NCBI GenBank assembly: GCA_021780695.1
Contig: JAJXYD010000041.1
Location: forward strand, 1 to 64,000
Source: Deltaproteobacteria bacterium
Lineage (GTDB): Bacteria > Desulfobacterota > Syntrophobacteria > Syntrophobacterales > Syntrophobacteraceae
Reading direction: 5' to 3'
DNA: 64,000 bases
The position numbers and the translations under genes are program-made. Each line of letters begins with the position of its first letter. The first letter of the stretch is position 1. Under the pieces are notes generated by a model, which did not search any database, was not told the DNA's origin, and worked only from the letters and a program-made list of their open reading frames with translations. Of the stretch, positions 16,886 to 26,616 are shown piece after piece.

Positions 16886-17065
16886 ATGAAGAAGAAACGC
16901 TACAGTGTAAAAGGGGAATGCCCTCAATGTGCGTGTGGTGATGTCAGCTTTCTTGGACCCGAAGTGCTCAAGGAAAAGTTCATAGGCGACGAAAAGGAAA
17001 TAGAGATTCTGTGTCCGGCGTGTGGAACGAAGCACAAGGGGAAAGTGGTTGAAGAAGAGGCGTAG
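16886..17065 (+). CDS. Small zinc-ribbon-like protein (59 residues)
   Basis: ATG at 16886 with AAGGGAGG 8 nt upstream opens 59 codons ending in TAG. The product, starting MKKKRYSVKGECPQCACGDV, has a CPQC knuckle near the start and a CPACG knuckle near residue 45, which could bind zinc or iron. It is highly charged. The strong ribosome binding site and its place between the fusion gene and desulfoferrodoxin support a real gene. Function unknown; possibly a redox-sensitive or chaperone protein for iron sites. Confidence 0.7.
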   Translation: MKKKRYSVKGECPQCACGDVSFLGPEVLKEKFIGDEKEIEILCPACGTKHKGKVVEEEA

Positions 17066-17105
17066 AGTGTAATTTAAACATGGGATTAAAAAGGAGCAGA
17101 GGATT

Positions 17106-17483
17106 ATGGCAGAGAGGATGCAAGTCTATAAGTGCGAAACCTGTGGTAATATAATCGAGGTTCTGCATGGGGCGGGGGGTGAATTGGTTTGCTGTGGAAA
17201 GCCAATGAAGCATCTTGTTGAAAACACGGTGGATGCGGCGAAGGAAAAGCACGTTCCGGTGATCGAAAAAACCGCCGAAGGCGTAAAGGTGAAGGTAGGA
17301 AGTGTTGCCCATCCCATGGAAGAGAAGCACTATATAGAGTGGGTTGATTTAAATGTGGGTGGAAAAGTCTACCGGCAGTTTCTCAAACCGGGACAAGCCC
17401 CGGAGGCTCTTTTCTGCGTAAAGGAAGACGGGCCGATGGTTGCCAAGGAATATTGCACTCTGCACGGCCTCTGGAAGGCCTAG
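17106..17483 (+). CDS. dfx: Desulfoferrodoxin (superoxide reductase, two-centre type)
   Basis: A 125-residue protein that reduces superoxide to peroxide. The N-terminal desulforedoxin domain shows C10, C13, C29 and C30. The catalytic centre II ligands are visible as H49 (in EKHVP), H69, H75, C117 and H120 (EYCTLHGLW). The peroxide formed can be removed by the rubrerythrin-type proteins encoded just upstream. AAGGAG precedes the ATG; a second ATG five codons in is also possible. Confidence 0.95.
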   Translation: MAERMQVYKCETCGNIIEVLHGAGGELVCCGKPMKHLVENTVDAAKEKHVPVIEKTAEGVKVKVGSVAHPMEEKHYIEWVDLNVGGKVYRQFLKPGQAPEALFCVKEDGPMVAKEYCTLHGLWKA

Positions 17484-17512
17484 ATTTAGAAAAAAAAATC
17501 GCAAATGACATC

Positions 17513-17544
17513 CGCCCGGGGTCGTTATAGGCCCCGGGCGTTTT
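17513..17544 (+). terminator. Rho-independent terminator of the oxidative-stress operon
   Basis: CGCCCGGGG (17513-17521) and CCCCGGGCG (17532-17540) form a perfect 9-bp stem followed by TTTT, 30 bp after the desulfoferrodoxin stop. Confidence 0.85.
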
Positions 17545-17776
17545 GCATCATCGATCGCCTCTCCTCAGAGCCTTTTTACTTCTGGTTAAGAGCTTTCCAC
17601 CCGCCTTTAGAGTACCAGGTAAGTCCCTGTGATCAAGGGAAAAAACCTTTGTAGAAACGTAGTGGAATTGAAATGCGGGGGCAATATCGACATGATGGTT
17701 TTGATGTAAATAGTGACTATCCAGCCGAGATCATGTTAAATTCCATTCTTTTCCAATCAAAGGTTTCCTGTGTGCT
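17545..17776. other. Spacer before the first TSUP gene
   Basis: No gene or clear promoter recognised. Confidence 0.35.
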
Positions 17777-17790
17777 GGAGGGTTTTTAGA

Positions 17791-18648
17791 ATGATGCATT
17801 CACTGTGGCCGGCCTATGCGGGTTTGGCGTTACTAGGATTTACCATAGGCGGGTACGGCACTCTGGTGGGGGCGGGTGGAGGTTTCATGCTCATGCCGGT
17901 GCTTTTGCTCATCTATCCTCACAAGCCCGCCGCGGAAGTGGCCGCGGTTTCCCTGGCCTGCATACTCCTAAATACGATTTCGGGCGGAATTGCCTTTGCA
18001 AAACAGGGGCGTATAGACTATCGATCAGCGCTGCTTTTTTCAACGACGATCATCCCCGGTTCCATTTTCGGGGCAATGGCCACCAAGTATGTTCCACGGG
18101 CAGATTTCGAAGGGGTTTTTGCGCTTTTTCTAATCGGTCTTTCCATCTTCATGTTCCTTAAGAAAACCGAATCGCGTGCTAAACAGGGGGAACACGCCAA
18201 GGTCCGCAAGCATTCTTCGCGCCTGAGAAGACCGGTTTCCAAGGCTTTGAACGGAATCGTGTTCGAATACGAATACAATAGTTTGTTTGGGGTGACGATT
18301 TTCCTTTTTCTTGGCTTTATAGTGAGCTTTCTGGGAATCGGGGGGGGTGCGCTGATAGTGCCGGCGCTGATGTATCTATTGGATTTCCCGATTTTTATCG
18401 CTGCCGGTACGAGCACGCTCATTATTGCCATTGTCTGTGCTACCAGTACGGTGATGCACGTCGCGCTGGGTTCTTTCCATCTGTGGGCACTAATACATAT
18501 AGTGGCGATAGGGGTGGGAATGATCTTTGGGGCGCAGATCGGCGCCTATTTATCTTCGCGGGTCAAGGGGGCTTTGATCGTAAAGTGTCTTGCGGCAGCT
18601 CTGGGGGCCGCGGGGATAAAGATGATCCTGGCCGCTTTGGCCTTGTAG
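17791..18648 (+). CDS. TauE/SafE (TSUP) family membrane transporter
   Basis: A 285-residue integral membrane protein with about eight segments in two halves, each beginning with a glycine-rich motif (GTLVGAGGGFMLMPVLLL and VSFLGIGGGALIVPALMYL), joined by a charged cytoplasmic loop (about 130-165). TSUP proteins export sulfite, sulfonates or related anions. GGAGG at 17777-17781 favours the ATG at 17791 over a GTG at 17770. It stands alone, between a terminator and ftsK. Confidence 0.82.
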   Translation: MMHSLWPAYAGLALLGFTIGGYGTLVGAGGGFMLMPVLLLIYPHKPAAEVAAVSLACILLNTISGGIAFAKQGRIDYRSALLFSTTIIPGSIFGAMATKYVPRADFEGVFALFLIGLSIFMFLKKTESRAKQGEHAKVRKHSSRLRRPVSKALNGIVFEYEYNSLFGVTIFLFLGFIVSFLGIGGGALIVPALMYLLDFPIFIAAGTSTLIIAIVCATSTVMHVALGSFHLWALIHIVAIGVGMIFGAQIGAYLSSRVKGALIVKCLAAALGAAGIKMILAALAL

Positions 18649-18740
18649 ATTGGGTATGTTGACTCAACCTCTGCCAGGAGGTTTAATGGCGCGGCAAAGC
18701 TAAAATCTTGAGGTTACTACAGGTATATTTAGAACCGATA

Positions 18741-18776
18741 CCGAAGCCAATCGGATAGCTATCCGATTGGCTTCGG
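18741..18776. repeat. Perfect 36-bp palindrome upstream of ftsK
   Basis: The 18-base half CCGAAGCCAATCGGATAG is followed immediately by its exact reverse complement, with no spacer. It could form a cruciform, bind a dimeric protein, or act as an RNA hairpin ending the TSUP transcript; there is no T-run after it. It ends 20 bp before the ftsK start. Confidence 0.85.
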
Positions 18777-18796
18777 CCTAATGGATAAGTGCCAGG

Positions 18797-21166
18797 ATGG
18801 GTTTGGACATCAATTCGCATAAACTGTGGAAAAGATTGGCGGCTTTATGCGTGATAGCCTCGGTGGCTATTGCGCCATGGTCACGTTTTATCGCACTGCT
18901 GCTTGCCGGACTTGGCATTGCGGTGGGTGTTCCGTACTGGTTTAAGCGTTCCCGGGCGGGGCTGTTGGAGACCGTTGGCCTTAAGGGTGCCGGTTCGCGG
19001 AGCAGGAGCAGTTCCGTGCCCTTTTCTCCCGGTATGGAAACTATTACCGAAAAGCTCCAGACGTCCCGAGGGCCAAGTTTACTTAAAACCTCCGAGGGTT
19101 TCTCCACGGGGGCCATGGCGCAGGATTTAGCCAAAGCCCGGTCGGGTCAGTTTTTTTCCTTGGATAAAAGGACTTTCCAGGCTCATGGAGCAAAGGTTGC
19201 GGAATCTATTGTGAGTCCTCAAAATTCCATACGGTTAGCTTCTCGCAACTCTTTTGCGCCGCAGGGGAAAAACAATTCCGCAAGCGAGACCGAGGCTAAG
19301 GAAGTGCTCGATCGAGCATCAATAATGAAAGAGTTTGAGAAAAGATTTCGGAGACAAAAAACCGCAGCTCCTGTTGAGGAGGCGCAAAAGGCCTGCCTGC
19401 CGGCTTTTACGGAAAGCGTGGAAAAAATTCGCAGGCGTCTTGAGGCATCCCGCATGGAATCTGATCGAAAAGGGCTGAAAGATCAGGGCAGCCCCAAGGA
19501 AAAAGGTGCGGCGCCGAGTATTTCCAAAGTTGATGCGGAAGGTTTTCCCAAAGGGTTTCTCATTCCGGCCTGGGAAACGATTCCAGGACCAAAGTCCACC
19601 TGGTCCGCACCCGGGGTTTGCGGGCAAACGGCGCAAAGCCCTGCCCCGGTGGTCAAAGAGGTGCCCACGCCTGAGGCCAAAGTTGAGGTTGTCTGTGGAG
19701 AGCAGGCTCCGGCACCTTCCCTGGTCCCTGGGGAGTGTTGCGATTTTTGCCTTCCGCCCGCTTTTCTCCTTCATCCGGCCGATTTGGCAGTTGCCCCGGC
19801 CAGCCAGGACGATTTGATAGACGGCGGCATCCTTATCGAAGAAAAACTTGCCGAATTTCGCGTAAAGGTTAACGTCCTTGACGCTTATGCGGGTCCGGTC
19901 ATCACCCGCTATGAAATCCAGCCGGCGGTGGGAGTACGCGGGGGGCAGGTGGTGAGTCTTATAAAAGACCTTGCCCGCGCGCTGGGTGTTGCCTCCATTC
20001 GCGTGGTCGAAACGATTCCGGGCAAGACATGCATGGGGCTGGAACTGCCCAACGCCCGCCGCCAGATGATTCGCCTCTCGGAGGTACTCTCCTGCGAGGT
20101 CTTCGTTTCCCATAGCTCCAAGCTCGCCATGGCGCTTGGAAAGGACATAACGGGTGAGCCGGTGGTGGCCGATTTGGCCAAGGCACCGCATATGCTGGTG
20201 GCAGGAACTACCGGATCGGGTAAATCCGTAGGCCTTAACGCCATGATACTGTCGCTTTTGTACCGGGTAACGCCTGCGGAGGTCCGGTTTGTGATGATCG
20301 ACCCAAAGATGCTCGAACTGTCCATCTACGACGGCATACCTCATCTTCTGGCCCCGGTTGTAACCGATATGAAGCTTGCGGCCAACGCCCTCAACTGGTG
20401 CGTGTGTGAAATGGAGCGGCGCTATCGGCTGATGAACGCTTTTCAGGTCCGCAATTTAGCCGGCTACAATCAAAGATTGCAAGACGGGGCGGTTTCGGGG
20501 CAAACGCCCCTTCCCTACATTGTCGTGGTTATCGATGAGCTTGCCGATTTAATGATGGTAGCCGGCAAGAAAATAGAGGAGCTGATTGCCCGGCTTGCTC
20601 AAAAGGCCCGGGCCGCGGGGATTCATCTTATCGTAGCCACTCAGCGCCCTTCGGTAGATGTCATTACCGGGCTTATCAAGGCCAACATTCCGACCCGGAT
20701 TGCCTTTCAGGTTTCCTCAAGAATCGACAGCCGCACGATTCTTGACCAAATGGGGGCCGAGTGTCTGCTTGGACAGGGCGACATGCTCTACCTGCCTCCC
20801 GGGACAGGATACCCGCAAAGGGTGCATGGGGCTTTCGTGGCAGACGAGGAGGTCCAGGCCGTGGCCCAGTATCTCAAGAGCTTCGGGGAACCTCAATATC
20901 TTGAAGAAGTACTGGGCGGACCGGCGGATACAGTGGAGGAGGGGGCGACGGAGGCTCCGGGCGAGGAAGCCGACCCACTCTATGACGATGCGGTAGCTTT
21001 CGTTATCAGCTCGCGGCGCGCCTCGATCTCGGCGGTTCAACGCCATCTGCGCATAGGCTACAACAGGGCCGCCAGGATGATTGAACAGATGGAAGCCTCA
21101 GGGGTGGTGACTCCCATGGAGAGCAACGGCAACCGGACGGTCCTGGTTTCGGCGCGGGAAGAGTGA
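18797..21166 (+). CDS. ftsK: FtsK/SpoIIIE DNA translocase
   Basis: A 789-residue DNA pump for chromosome dimer resolution at division. The N-terminus has only two hydrophobic stretches (about 12-48) instead of the usual four, then a poorly conserved linker to about residue 345. The motor domain carries Walker [11 protein letters not shown] (about 468-477) and Walker [12 protein letters not shown] (about 575). The C-terminal gamma winged helix (about 720-789: [21 protein letters not shown]) should read KOPS/SRS-type sequences. The ribosome binding site before the ATG at 18797 is weak. Confidence 0.92.
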   Translation: MGLDINSHKLWKRLAALCVIASVAIAPWSRFIALLLAGLGIAVGVPYWFKRSRAGLLETVGLKGAGSRSRSSSVPFSPGMETITEKLQTSRGPSLLKTSEGFSTGAMAQDLAKARSGQFFSLDKRTFQAHGAKVAESIVSPQNSIRLASRNSFAPQGKNNSASETEAKEVLDRASIMKEFEKRFRRQKTAAPVEEAQKACLPAFTESVEKIRRRLEASRMESDRKGLKDQGSPKEKGAAPSISKVDAEGFPKGFLIPAWETIPGPKSTWSAPGVCGQTAQSPAPVVKEVPTPEAKVEVVCGEQAPAPSLVPGECCDFCLPPAFLLHPADLAVAPASQDDLIDGGILIEEKLAEFRVKVNVLDAYAGPVITRYEIQPAVGVRGGQVVSLIKDLARALGVASIRVVETIPGKTCMGLELPNARRQMIRLSEVLSCEVFVSHSSKLAMALGKDITGEPVVADLAKAPHMLVAGTTGSGKSVGLNAMILSLLYRVTPAEVRFVMIDPKMLELSIYDGIPHLLAPVVTDMKLAANALNWCVCEMERRYRLMNAFQVRNLAGYNQRLQDGAVSGQTPLPYIVVVIDELADLMMVAGKKIEELIARLAQKARAAGIHLIVATQRPSVDVITGLIKANIPTRIAFQVSSRIDSRTILDQMGAECLLGQGDMLYLPPGTGYPQRVHGAFVADEEVQAVAQYLKSFGEPQYLEEVLGGPADTVEEGATEAPGEEADPLYDDAVAFVISSRRASISAVQRHLRIGYNRAARMIEQMEASGVVTPMESNGNRTVLVSAREE

Positions 21167-21367
21167 TCAACCGGGGGAGCTTTACTGGAAGCCGGAGCCT
21201 GTTAGAAGCTTGAGGGCCGCTAAATTTCTTTCCACCAAGACCAAAAAAAGCCTCCGAAACTGCTGTTGCTTGCCGGCCCCGGTGATTATTGTCTTTTGAT
21301 TATTATCTTCTAATAGAAGAAACGGATAATAAAGGTAATTCAAGGGGACACTCCGGAGGAGACGACA

Positions 21368-21988
21368 GTGGGTATCCGAGTCAAAGGAAAGAGGTTTTTG
21401 ATAGAATCAACAGTTGTGATCATCCTGTTGGTTTTTCCGCAATTGTCGCCGGCGGCCGGTGTGACACCGATCGATATCATCCAGAGCGGAACGGCGAAGG
21501 TGATTTCGATTTTGCGCGAGTCCGAAATGGGCAAGGCGCCTCCTCTAAAGCAAAGAGAAGATGAGGTTTTGAAGGTAGTAAGCCACTATTTTGATTTCGA
21601 TCAAATGGCGAAAATGGCCCTTGGATATTCATGGAAACAACAAACCCCTCAAAAAAGGGAGGAATTCGCCGGTCTTTTTAAAAGACTGCTCTTCAATACC
21701 TATGTCGACCGGATGGAAAATTACCACAACCAGCAGATTATCTATGATGGTCAGACAATAGAGGGAAACCTGGCGAGGGTAAGGACCCATTTTATAAATA
21801 AGGGTGAAAGCGTGCCCATAGACTATCTTTTGCAAAAAGAAGACGGACAGTGGAAAGTCTATGACGTGGTAGTGGAGGGGATAAGCTACGACCAAAACTA
21901 CCGGGCCCAGATCTCTGCGATCCTGGCCAATAATAGCTTTGACACCCTGCTTGGAATGCTTCGTGCCAAGGTCGGCCAACACGGTTAG
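21368..21988 (+). CDS. MlaC/Ttg2D (HpnM-like) periplasmic lipid-binding protein
   Basis: A 206-residue secreted protein: signal peptide to about residue 29 (ending in PAAG), then the Tol_Tol_Ttg2/MlaC fold (DIIQSGTAKVISILRE..., FDFDQMAKMALGYSWKQQTPQKREEFAGLF..., DGQWKVYDVVVEGISYDQNYRAQ). Start is GTG 21368 with GGAGGAGA upstream. No mlaE, F, D or B genes are nearby. It is directly followed by an RND/MMPL exporter, a pairing known for hopanoid-linked hpnM-hpnN, so a lipid-shuttle partner for the exporter is a fair inference. Confidence 0.8.
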   Translation: MGIRVKGKRFLIESTVVIILLVFPQLSPAAGVTPIDIIQSGTAKVISILRESEMGKAPPLKQREDEVLKVVSHYFDFDQMAKMALGYSWKQQTPQKREEFAGLFKRLLFNTYVDRMENYHNQQIIYDGQTIEGNLARVRTHFINKGESVPIDYLLQKEDGQWKVYDVVVEGISYDQNYRAQISAILANNSFDTLLGMLRAKVGQHG

Positions 21989-22023
21989 CTCTATAGCTAA
22001 AAATTTAAAAGAGGGGCCGATCT

Positions 22024-24264
22024 ATGCTGTCGTCCTGGGGGCGGTTGATCTACCGTTTCCGATGTTGGGTAATAGTTGTTTCGCTGATTAGTCTGATTCC
22101 TTCGGCCTGGCTTGCGATGAAGGGGGGACATCTCGAATCGGAGATAGTTCCCGTCCACAGCGAATCGGCCCGGGCTCTGGAACTCATAAAGAAGCAACTG
22201 CCCCCTTCCCATCCTTCCTTTGGCCTTATCTTTCGAAGTGCGACGCTAAGTGTTTATGACCCTGCGTTCAAGGCCGAACTCGAAAGAGCGGTAGAGCCTC
22301 TGCGCCGGGATCCGCGCGTCAAATCGGTGCGTACGGTCTACCACGGGGGCAAGATCAATGCCCGTGATGTTTCCCGCGATGGCCGCTCGGCCCTGGTCAC
22401 TGTGACAATCGCGGACTACGGGGCCGGTGAAACAGCCCTTACGATGAAAATTTATCCCGCATTGCGCTCGGAGGTGCGTTCAAGGACGCTGGAGGTGTTG
22501 GCCTTTGGGCCATTGGTGCGCAGTTACGAAATCACCCGCCTGGCCGAAAAGGACGCACGGCAGGCCGAATTAAGAGCGATTCCTTTCATTGGGCTGCTGC
22601 TTATTTTCGTGTTCGGCTCCTTACTGGGCGCGGCGCTGCCGCTTGTCTCCGGGCTTCTTTCGGTAACAGCGGGCATTGCCGGCATGCTGTTGCTGGCGCG
22701 AATCACCCCTGTTCTGGCCTTTGCAAGAAACGTGGTCGTGATGGTGGGCCTGGGGGTAGCCATCGACTATTCGCTTTTCATTCTGAGCCGGTTTCGCAGG
22801 CAGGTGCACATTGGCAGTTCGGTTGCCGAGGCGCTCTCCGTTACCATGGCGACCTCGGGGGAGGCCGTTCTTTTTTCGGGAACCGCGGTTGCCGTGGGGC
22901 TTTTGAGCATGTTTTTCCTGGGGCTAAAAAACGTGGGTTCGATGGGGCTTTCGGGTGCGATCGTGGTCCTGTCGGCTCTTGCTTACTCCATGACCTTTCT
23001 GCCGGCTTTACTGGCGGTTTTGGGACCGAGGGTGGACTTTCTGAAGCTACCCTTTTTAAGTGGCCGGCAAAGCGCGCACAGCACCTGGTTTTGGCGCCGC
23101 CTGGCGGCCCTTGTGATGACCCATCCGTGGAAGGTGTTGTTGTCGGCCTCGATTTGTCTGATTTTGCTCGGCGCTCCGTTTCTGCATATTCGCATTGGTT
23201 CGGAGGCCGCAGCGGGCTTGCCCAAATCGGCGCAGTCGCGCATTGGCATAGAATTGCTGCGCTCTCAATTCAGCAAAGTCGATACAAACCCGGTGATAGT
23301 TGTAATCAAGTATCCGAAGAGTTATTCGCCTTTGAGCGTGGACCACATCGATGGCATCTTTGATCTTAGCCGCTGGCTGGCAAAGCAGCCCGGTGTAAAC
23401 GAGGTGAAAAGCATCGTGGATCTTTCGTCTTCGATCAGCCGCAGGCTCTACGTGCAGATGTATGCCCCGCCTAGCCCGCCTCTGCCCAAAGGCGTCCAGA
23501 GGGTTCTAAAGGAAATGGTTGGCAGCGACATCGTTATGCTTGTGGCCCAGACCTCCCTGCCCGAGGCCGGTTCGAGGGCCTTTTCCCTTGTGCGTACGAT
23601 CCGCAGTTCGCATCCCGCGGTTGGGGGCGAGCTCATGGTGACCGGATCAAGCGCCTTTCGTCTGGATTTCATAGAGACCATCAAGAAGAACTCGCCCTTT
23701 GTTATCGGGTTTATCGTTATTGCAACCTATTTGGTGCTCTTTCTGATGCTCGACTCCATTTTGCTGCCGCTAAAGGCGGTTTTGATGAACATTTTGTCGC
23801 TTAGCGCCTCCTATGGCGCCCTGGTCTGGATATTTCAGGAGGGCCATCTGGCCTCGTTTCTCCACTTCACTCCGGGACCAATCGAGGCGATGACGCCCAT
23901 ACTCATGTTTTGCGTCCTTTTCGGTCTGTCGATGGACTACGAGGTCATGCTGCTAAACAGGGTGCGCGAGGAATACGAGAATGTGTGCGACAACAGGCGG
24001 GCGACGGCCCTGGGGCTCGAGCGAACGGGCCGCACGATTACCGGGGCCGCGGCGATCATGGCTTTGGTGCTCTTTGCCTTCGGACTGGCCGATCTTACGG
24101 CGGTAAAGGAAATGGGGATCGGAATGGGCATAGCCGTTGTGGTGGACGCAACGATAGTACGCTGCCTGCTCGTTCCCGCAACCATGCGGTTGCTAGGCGC
24201 CTGGAACTGGTGGGCGCCCGGTTTTTTGACCAAAAAGAAAAAATGGAGATGCCCCAAATACTAG
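22024..24264 (+). CDS. RND/MMPL-family lipid exporter (HpnN-like)
   Basis: A 746-residue inner-membrane protein with about 12 segments in two MMPL halves. Each half has one N-terminal segment, a periplasmic domain (about 35-180 and 385-545) and five further segments. The motifs GLGVAIDYSLFILSRFR (first half) and LFGLSMDYEVMLLNRVREEY (second half) contain the conserved acidic residues of MMPL pumps. It follows the MlaC-like gene by 35 bp, so the two are probably one transport unit between inner and outer membrane. The substrate is not evident. Confidence 0.85.
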   Translation: MLSSWGRLIYRFRCWVIVVSLISLIPSAWLAMKGGHLESEIVPVHSESARALELIKKQLPPSHPSFGLIFRSATLSVYDPAFKAELERAVEPLRRDPRVKSVRTVYHGGKINARDVSRDGRSALVTVTIADYGAGETALTMKIYPALRSEVRSRTLEVLAFGPLVRSYEITRLAEKDARQAELRAIPFIGLLLIFVFGSLLGAALPLVSGLLSVTAGIAGMLLLARITPVLAFARNVVVMVGLGVAIDYSLFILSRFRRQVHIGSSVAEALSVTMATSGEAVLFSGTAVAVGLLSMFFLGLKNVGSMGLSGAIVVLSALAYSMTFLPALLAVLGPRVDFLKLPFLSGRQSAHSTWFWRRLAALVMTHPWKVLLSASICLILLGAPFLHIRIGSEAAAGLPKSAQSRIGIELLRSQFSKVDTNPVIVVIKYPKSYSPLSVDHIDGIFDLSRWLAKQPGVNEVKSIVDLSSSISRRLYVQMYAPPSPPLPKGVQRVLKEMVGSDIVMLVAQTSLPEAGSRAFSLVRTIRSSHPAVGGELMVTGSSAFRLDFIETIKKNSPFVIGFIVIATYLVLFLMLDSILLPLKAVLMNILSLSASYGALVWIFQEGHLASFLHFTPGPIEAMTPILMFCVLFGLSMDYEVMLLNRVREEYENVCDNRRATALGLERTGRTITGAAAIMALVLFAFGLADLTAVKEMGIGMGIAVVVDATIVRCLLVPATMRLLGAWNWWAPGFLTKKKKWRCPKY

Positions 24265-24332
24265 GGGTTTCTTTGGCCAATGCGGAGCTGTTTTGGGTTA
24301 AGTTGGCAGGGGAAAAAGGGTTTGCGCGGACC

Positions 24333-24794
24333 CTATCCCGGCCCACCGGGGAACCGGCTCTTAAGGAGCTGGACCGTTACGGCCCCTGCGAGCGCAAGAA
24401 ACAGGAGGTCTCGCAGAAGATACCAGGCGAAGTTTGGCGAGGCCACGGGATTTGCGCCAAAACAGCCGCAGTCGATATCTATGCGGCGGGCGGCGGCCGA
24501 GGCAAGGGCGAGCAGAAAAACAACGAGCAGCGAGTCGGCAAGAGCCACCGCGCCGGGCAGCCACAAGCCGCAAAGGAGGAGCAGGCCGATAAGGGTTTCG
24601 ATCCAGGGCAAAACCATGGCGGTAAGGTTTAGCAGGCAGCCGGGCAGGATTTGGTAATTGGAGAGGATGGTTGAAAACTGGCCCGGATGAAAGATTTTGG
24701 CAGTTCCCGCGGCGACAAAGACGGCTCCAAGGAGCAGGCGCGACAAGAAAAGGGGCAATTTTTCGTACCGGGATATAAGCCAATGGGCCTTCAT
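24333..24794 (-). CDS. MauE/DoxX-family membrane protein
   Basis: A 153-residue protein with four membrane segments and the motif DCGCFG in the loop before the last one, as in MauE/DoxX redox-associated proteins. These help thiol-disulfide handling or respiratory redox partners. It lies 43 bp after the radical-SAM gene in the same direction and converges with the RND gene. Confidence 0.8.
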   Translation of the reverse strand: MKAHWLISRYEKLPLFLSRLLLGAVFVAAGTAKIFHPGQFSTILSNYQILPGCLLNLTAMVLPWIETLIGLLLLCGLWLPGAVALADSLLVVFLLALASAAARRIDIDCGCFGANPVASPNFAWYLLRDLLFLALAGAVTVQLLKSRFPGGPG

Positions 24795-24837
24795 GGAGTT
24801 TTCTCCCAGTTTGGGAAAAGAGGGGGTCAGGAAATAA

Positions 24838-26616
24838 TTACTGTTTAATAATTTCTATCCCATTTGCCTTCTCAGGAGCGCAAGCGCCGCACCGGGTGCA
24901 ATTTTGGCCGGGCCGGCACCGGGGGGTCTGTTTTTCTTTCAGAGCGCGCCCGTATTCTTCCCACAGGTAATCACGCTCGATTCCCGGGTCGAGGATCTCC
25001 CAGGGAAATTTTTCCTCTTTTTTTCGCTCTCTCATGACCCAGAAATCGGGATTGAGAGGGGAAGCGCGCATTGCCTGGGACCAGGCCGTATTTTCCAGGG
25101 ACACCTTGTCGATAAGAGAGGAGAGCCGGCGGTCGCCTCTTGAGAGGAGGGCCTGGACATAGGCCCATCTGGGCATATCGAAATGGACACGGACGTTGGG
25201 GAGTCTTGCCAGGGCCTTTTGGATCCACTTGGCTTTTTGCTTAAGTTCGGTCACGCCGGCAAAGGGCGCCCACTGGAAGGGGGTAAAAGGTTTTGGGACA
25301 AAGGAGTTGATGCTGAGAGTAATCGTTGCGAGCCTGGTTTTGCCCCGGCTGGAACTAAGCACGTGATGGCGGATTCCCTTGGCTGTTTCGACTATTTCCT
25401 CGAGATCCTGGAGGGTTTCGGTCGGAAGGCCGATCATGAAGTAGAGCTTTATATTGAGGATTCCCTTTTGGGCAAGCATATCAGCGGCGGAGTAAATCTG
25501 CTCCAGGGAAAGGTTTTTATTTATAACCCGCCTTAGCCTCTCCGAACCGGCTTCCGGGGCTATCGCAACGGCGTGGTGCTCGCTTGCTTCCAGGGTGGAG
25601 AGGATGTGGGAATCGATGGAGTCGGCTCTCAGGGAAGAAAAAGAAAGGGAGTTACCCCGTTCAAGAAACGAGGAGCACAGGTCTGCTATTTGGGGGTGAT
25701 CGGATACGGCGGCGCTTACCAGACCGATTCGGTTTGGGGCGCCATCGGCAGCAACGGCTTGCAGAAGCTTCGAAGAGCCGTGATAGCGAACCGGCCGGTA
25801 GAGGAACCCGGCGGCGCAAAACCGGCATCCGCGTCCGCAGCCCCTGGCGATTTCAAGGAGCATGACGTTGCTAAATTCGGTATTGGGGGTAAAAACGCTC
25901 GTTCCGCACGGCTGGGCTTGCAAAAGATCGGCCCTTCTCACCGTGATCCTTTCGGGAAGATCGGGCGAGAGGGGATAGACGCCCTCAAGGGAGCCATCCT
26001 TATGGAATGCGGGCTCATAGAGGGAAGGCACATAGATTCCCTTAACGGATTTGGCCAAATCCGTTAAGATTTCGGAGCGTTCGGAAGAGCGGCCCCGGCG
26101 TTGGCCGAGGAAGTCGACGAATTCGGGCAAGAGATCCTCGGATTCTCCGATGAAGAGAAAGTCGAGGTAATCGACAACGGGTTCGGGGTTTATGAAGAGG
26201 GCAACGCCTCCGGCGGCCACAAGGGGGCGTCCCGAGCGCTGAGCCGAGCGGGCGGGGATTCCGGCAAAGCGCAACATTTCGACAAGATTTGTATAGTCGT
26301 TTTCATAGGGAACGGAAAAGGCCACCAGGTCGAAATCCTGAAGCGGTCTTTGAGATTCCACGGAGAGGAGCCTGCCGGGAGCTTGCGCGATGAGGGGGAT
26401 ATCTTCGGGTTCAGGATAGAAGACCCGTTCGCACACCACGGTTTCAAAACGGTTAAAAGCCGAATAGACATACTGAAAACCCAGATTGGACATTCCCAGC
26501 GCGTAGCGGTTTGGGAAGGCGAGGGCAATAGTGAACTTAGCGCCCCAGTCCTTAAAAACCGTACCCGTTTCGGCTTCGAGCCATTTTTGCTGCCGCTGTT
26601 TAAGTTTCCAAACCAT
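24838..26616 (-). CDS. Radical SAM protein with N-terminal B12-binding-like domain (TIGR03960 type)
   Basis: A 592-residue protein. The N-terminal region (about 25-200) resembles the Rossmann-like B12-binding module of this group (FPNRYALGMSNLGFQYVY, later DYLDFLFIGESEDLLPEF). The radical SAM cluster is CGRGCRFC (CX3CX2C) near residue 266. The C-terminus has a further cysteine group (CRPGQNCTRCGAC), possibly another Fe-S site. Related proteins are often fused or adjacent to a TIGR03936 domain; here a MauE/DoxX gene follows instead. Its reaction is unknown. Confidence 0.82.
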   Translation of the reverse strand: MVWKLKQRQQKWLEAETGTVFKDWGAKFTIALAFPNRYALGMSNLGFQYVYSAFNRFETVVCERVFYPEPEDIPLIAQAPGRLLSVESQRPLQDFDLVAFSVPYENDYTNLVEMLRFAGIPARSAQRSGRPLVAAGGVALFINPEPVVDYLDFLFIGESEDLLPEFVDFLGQRRGRSSERSEILTDLAKSVKGIYVPSLYEPAFHKDGSLEGVYPLSPDLPERITVRRADLLQAQPCGTSVFTPNTEFSNVMLLEIARGCGRGCRFCAAGFLYRPVRYHGSSKLLQAVAADGAPNRIGLVSAAVSDHPQIADLCSSFLERGNSLSFSSLRADSIDSHILSTLEASEHHAVAIAPEAGSERLRRVINKNLSLEQIYSAADMLAQKGILNIKLYFMIGLPTETLQDLEEIVETAKGIRHHVLSSSRGKTRLATITLSINSFVPKPFTPFQWAPFAGVTELKQKAKWIQKALARLPNVRVHFDMPRWAYVQALLSRGDRRLSSLIDKVSLENTAWSQAMRASPLNPDFWVMRERKKEEKFPWEILDPGIERDYLWEEYGRALKEKQTPRCRPGQNCTRCGACAPEKANGIEIIKQ

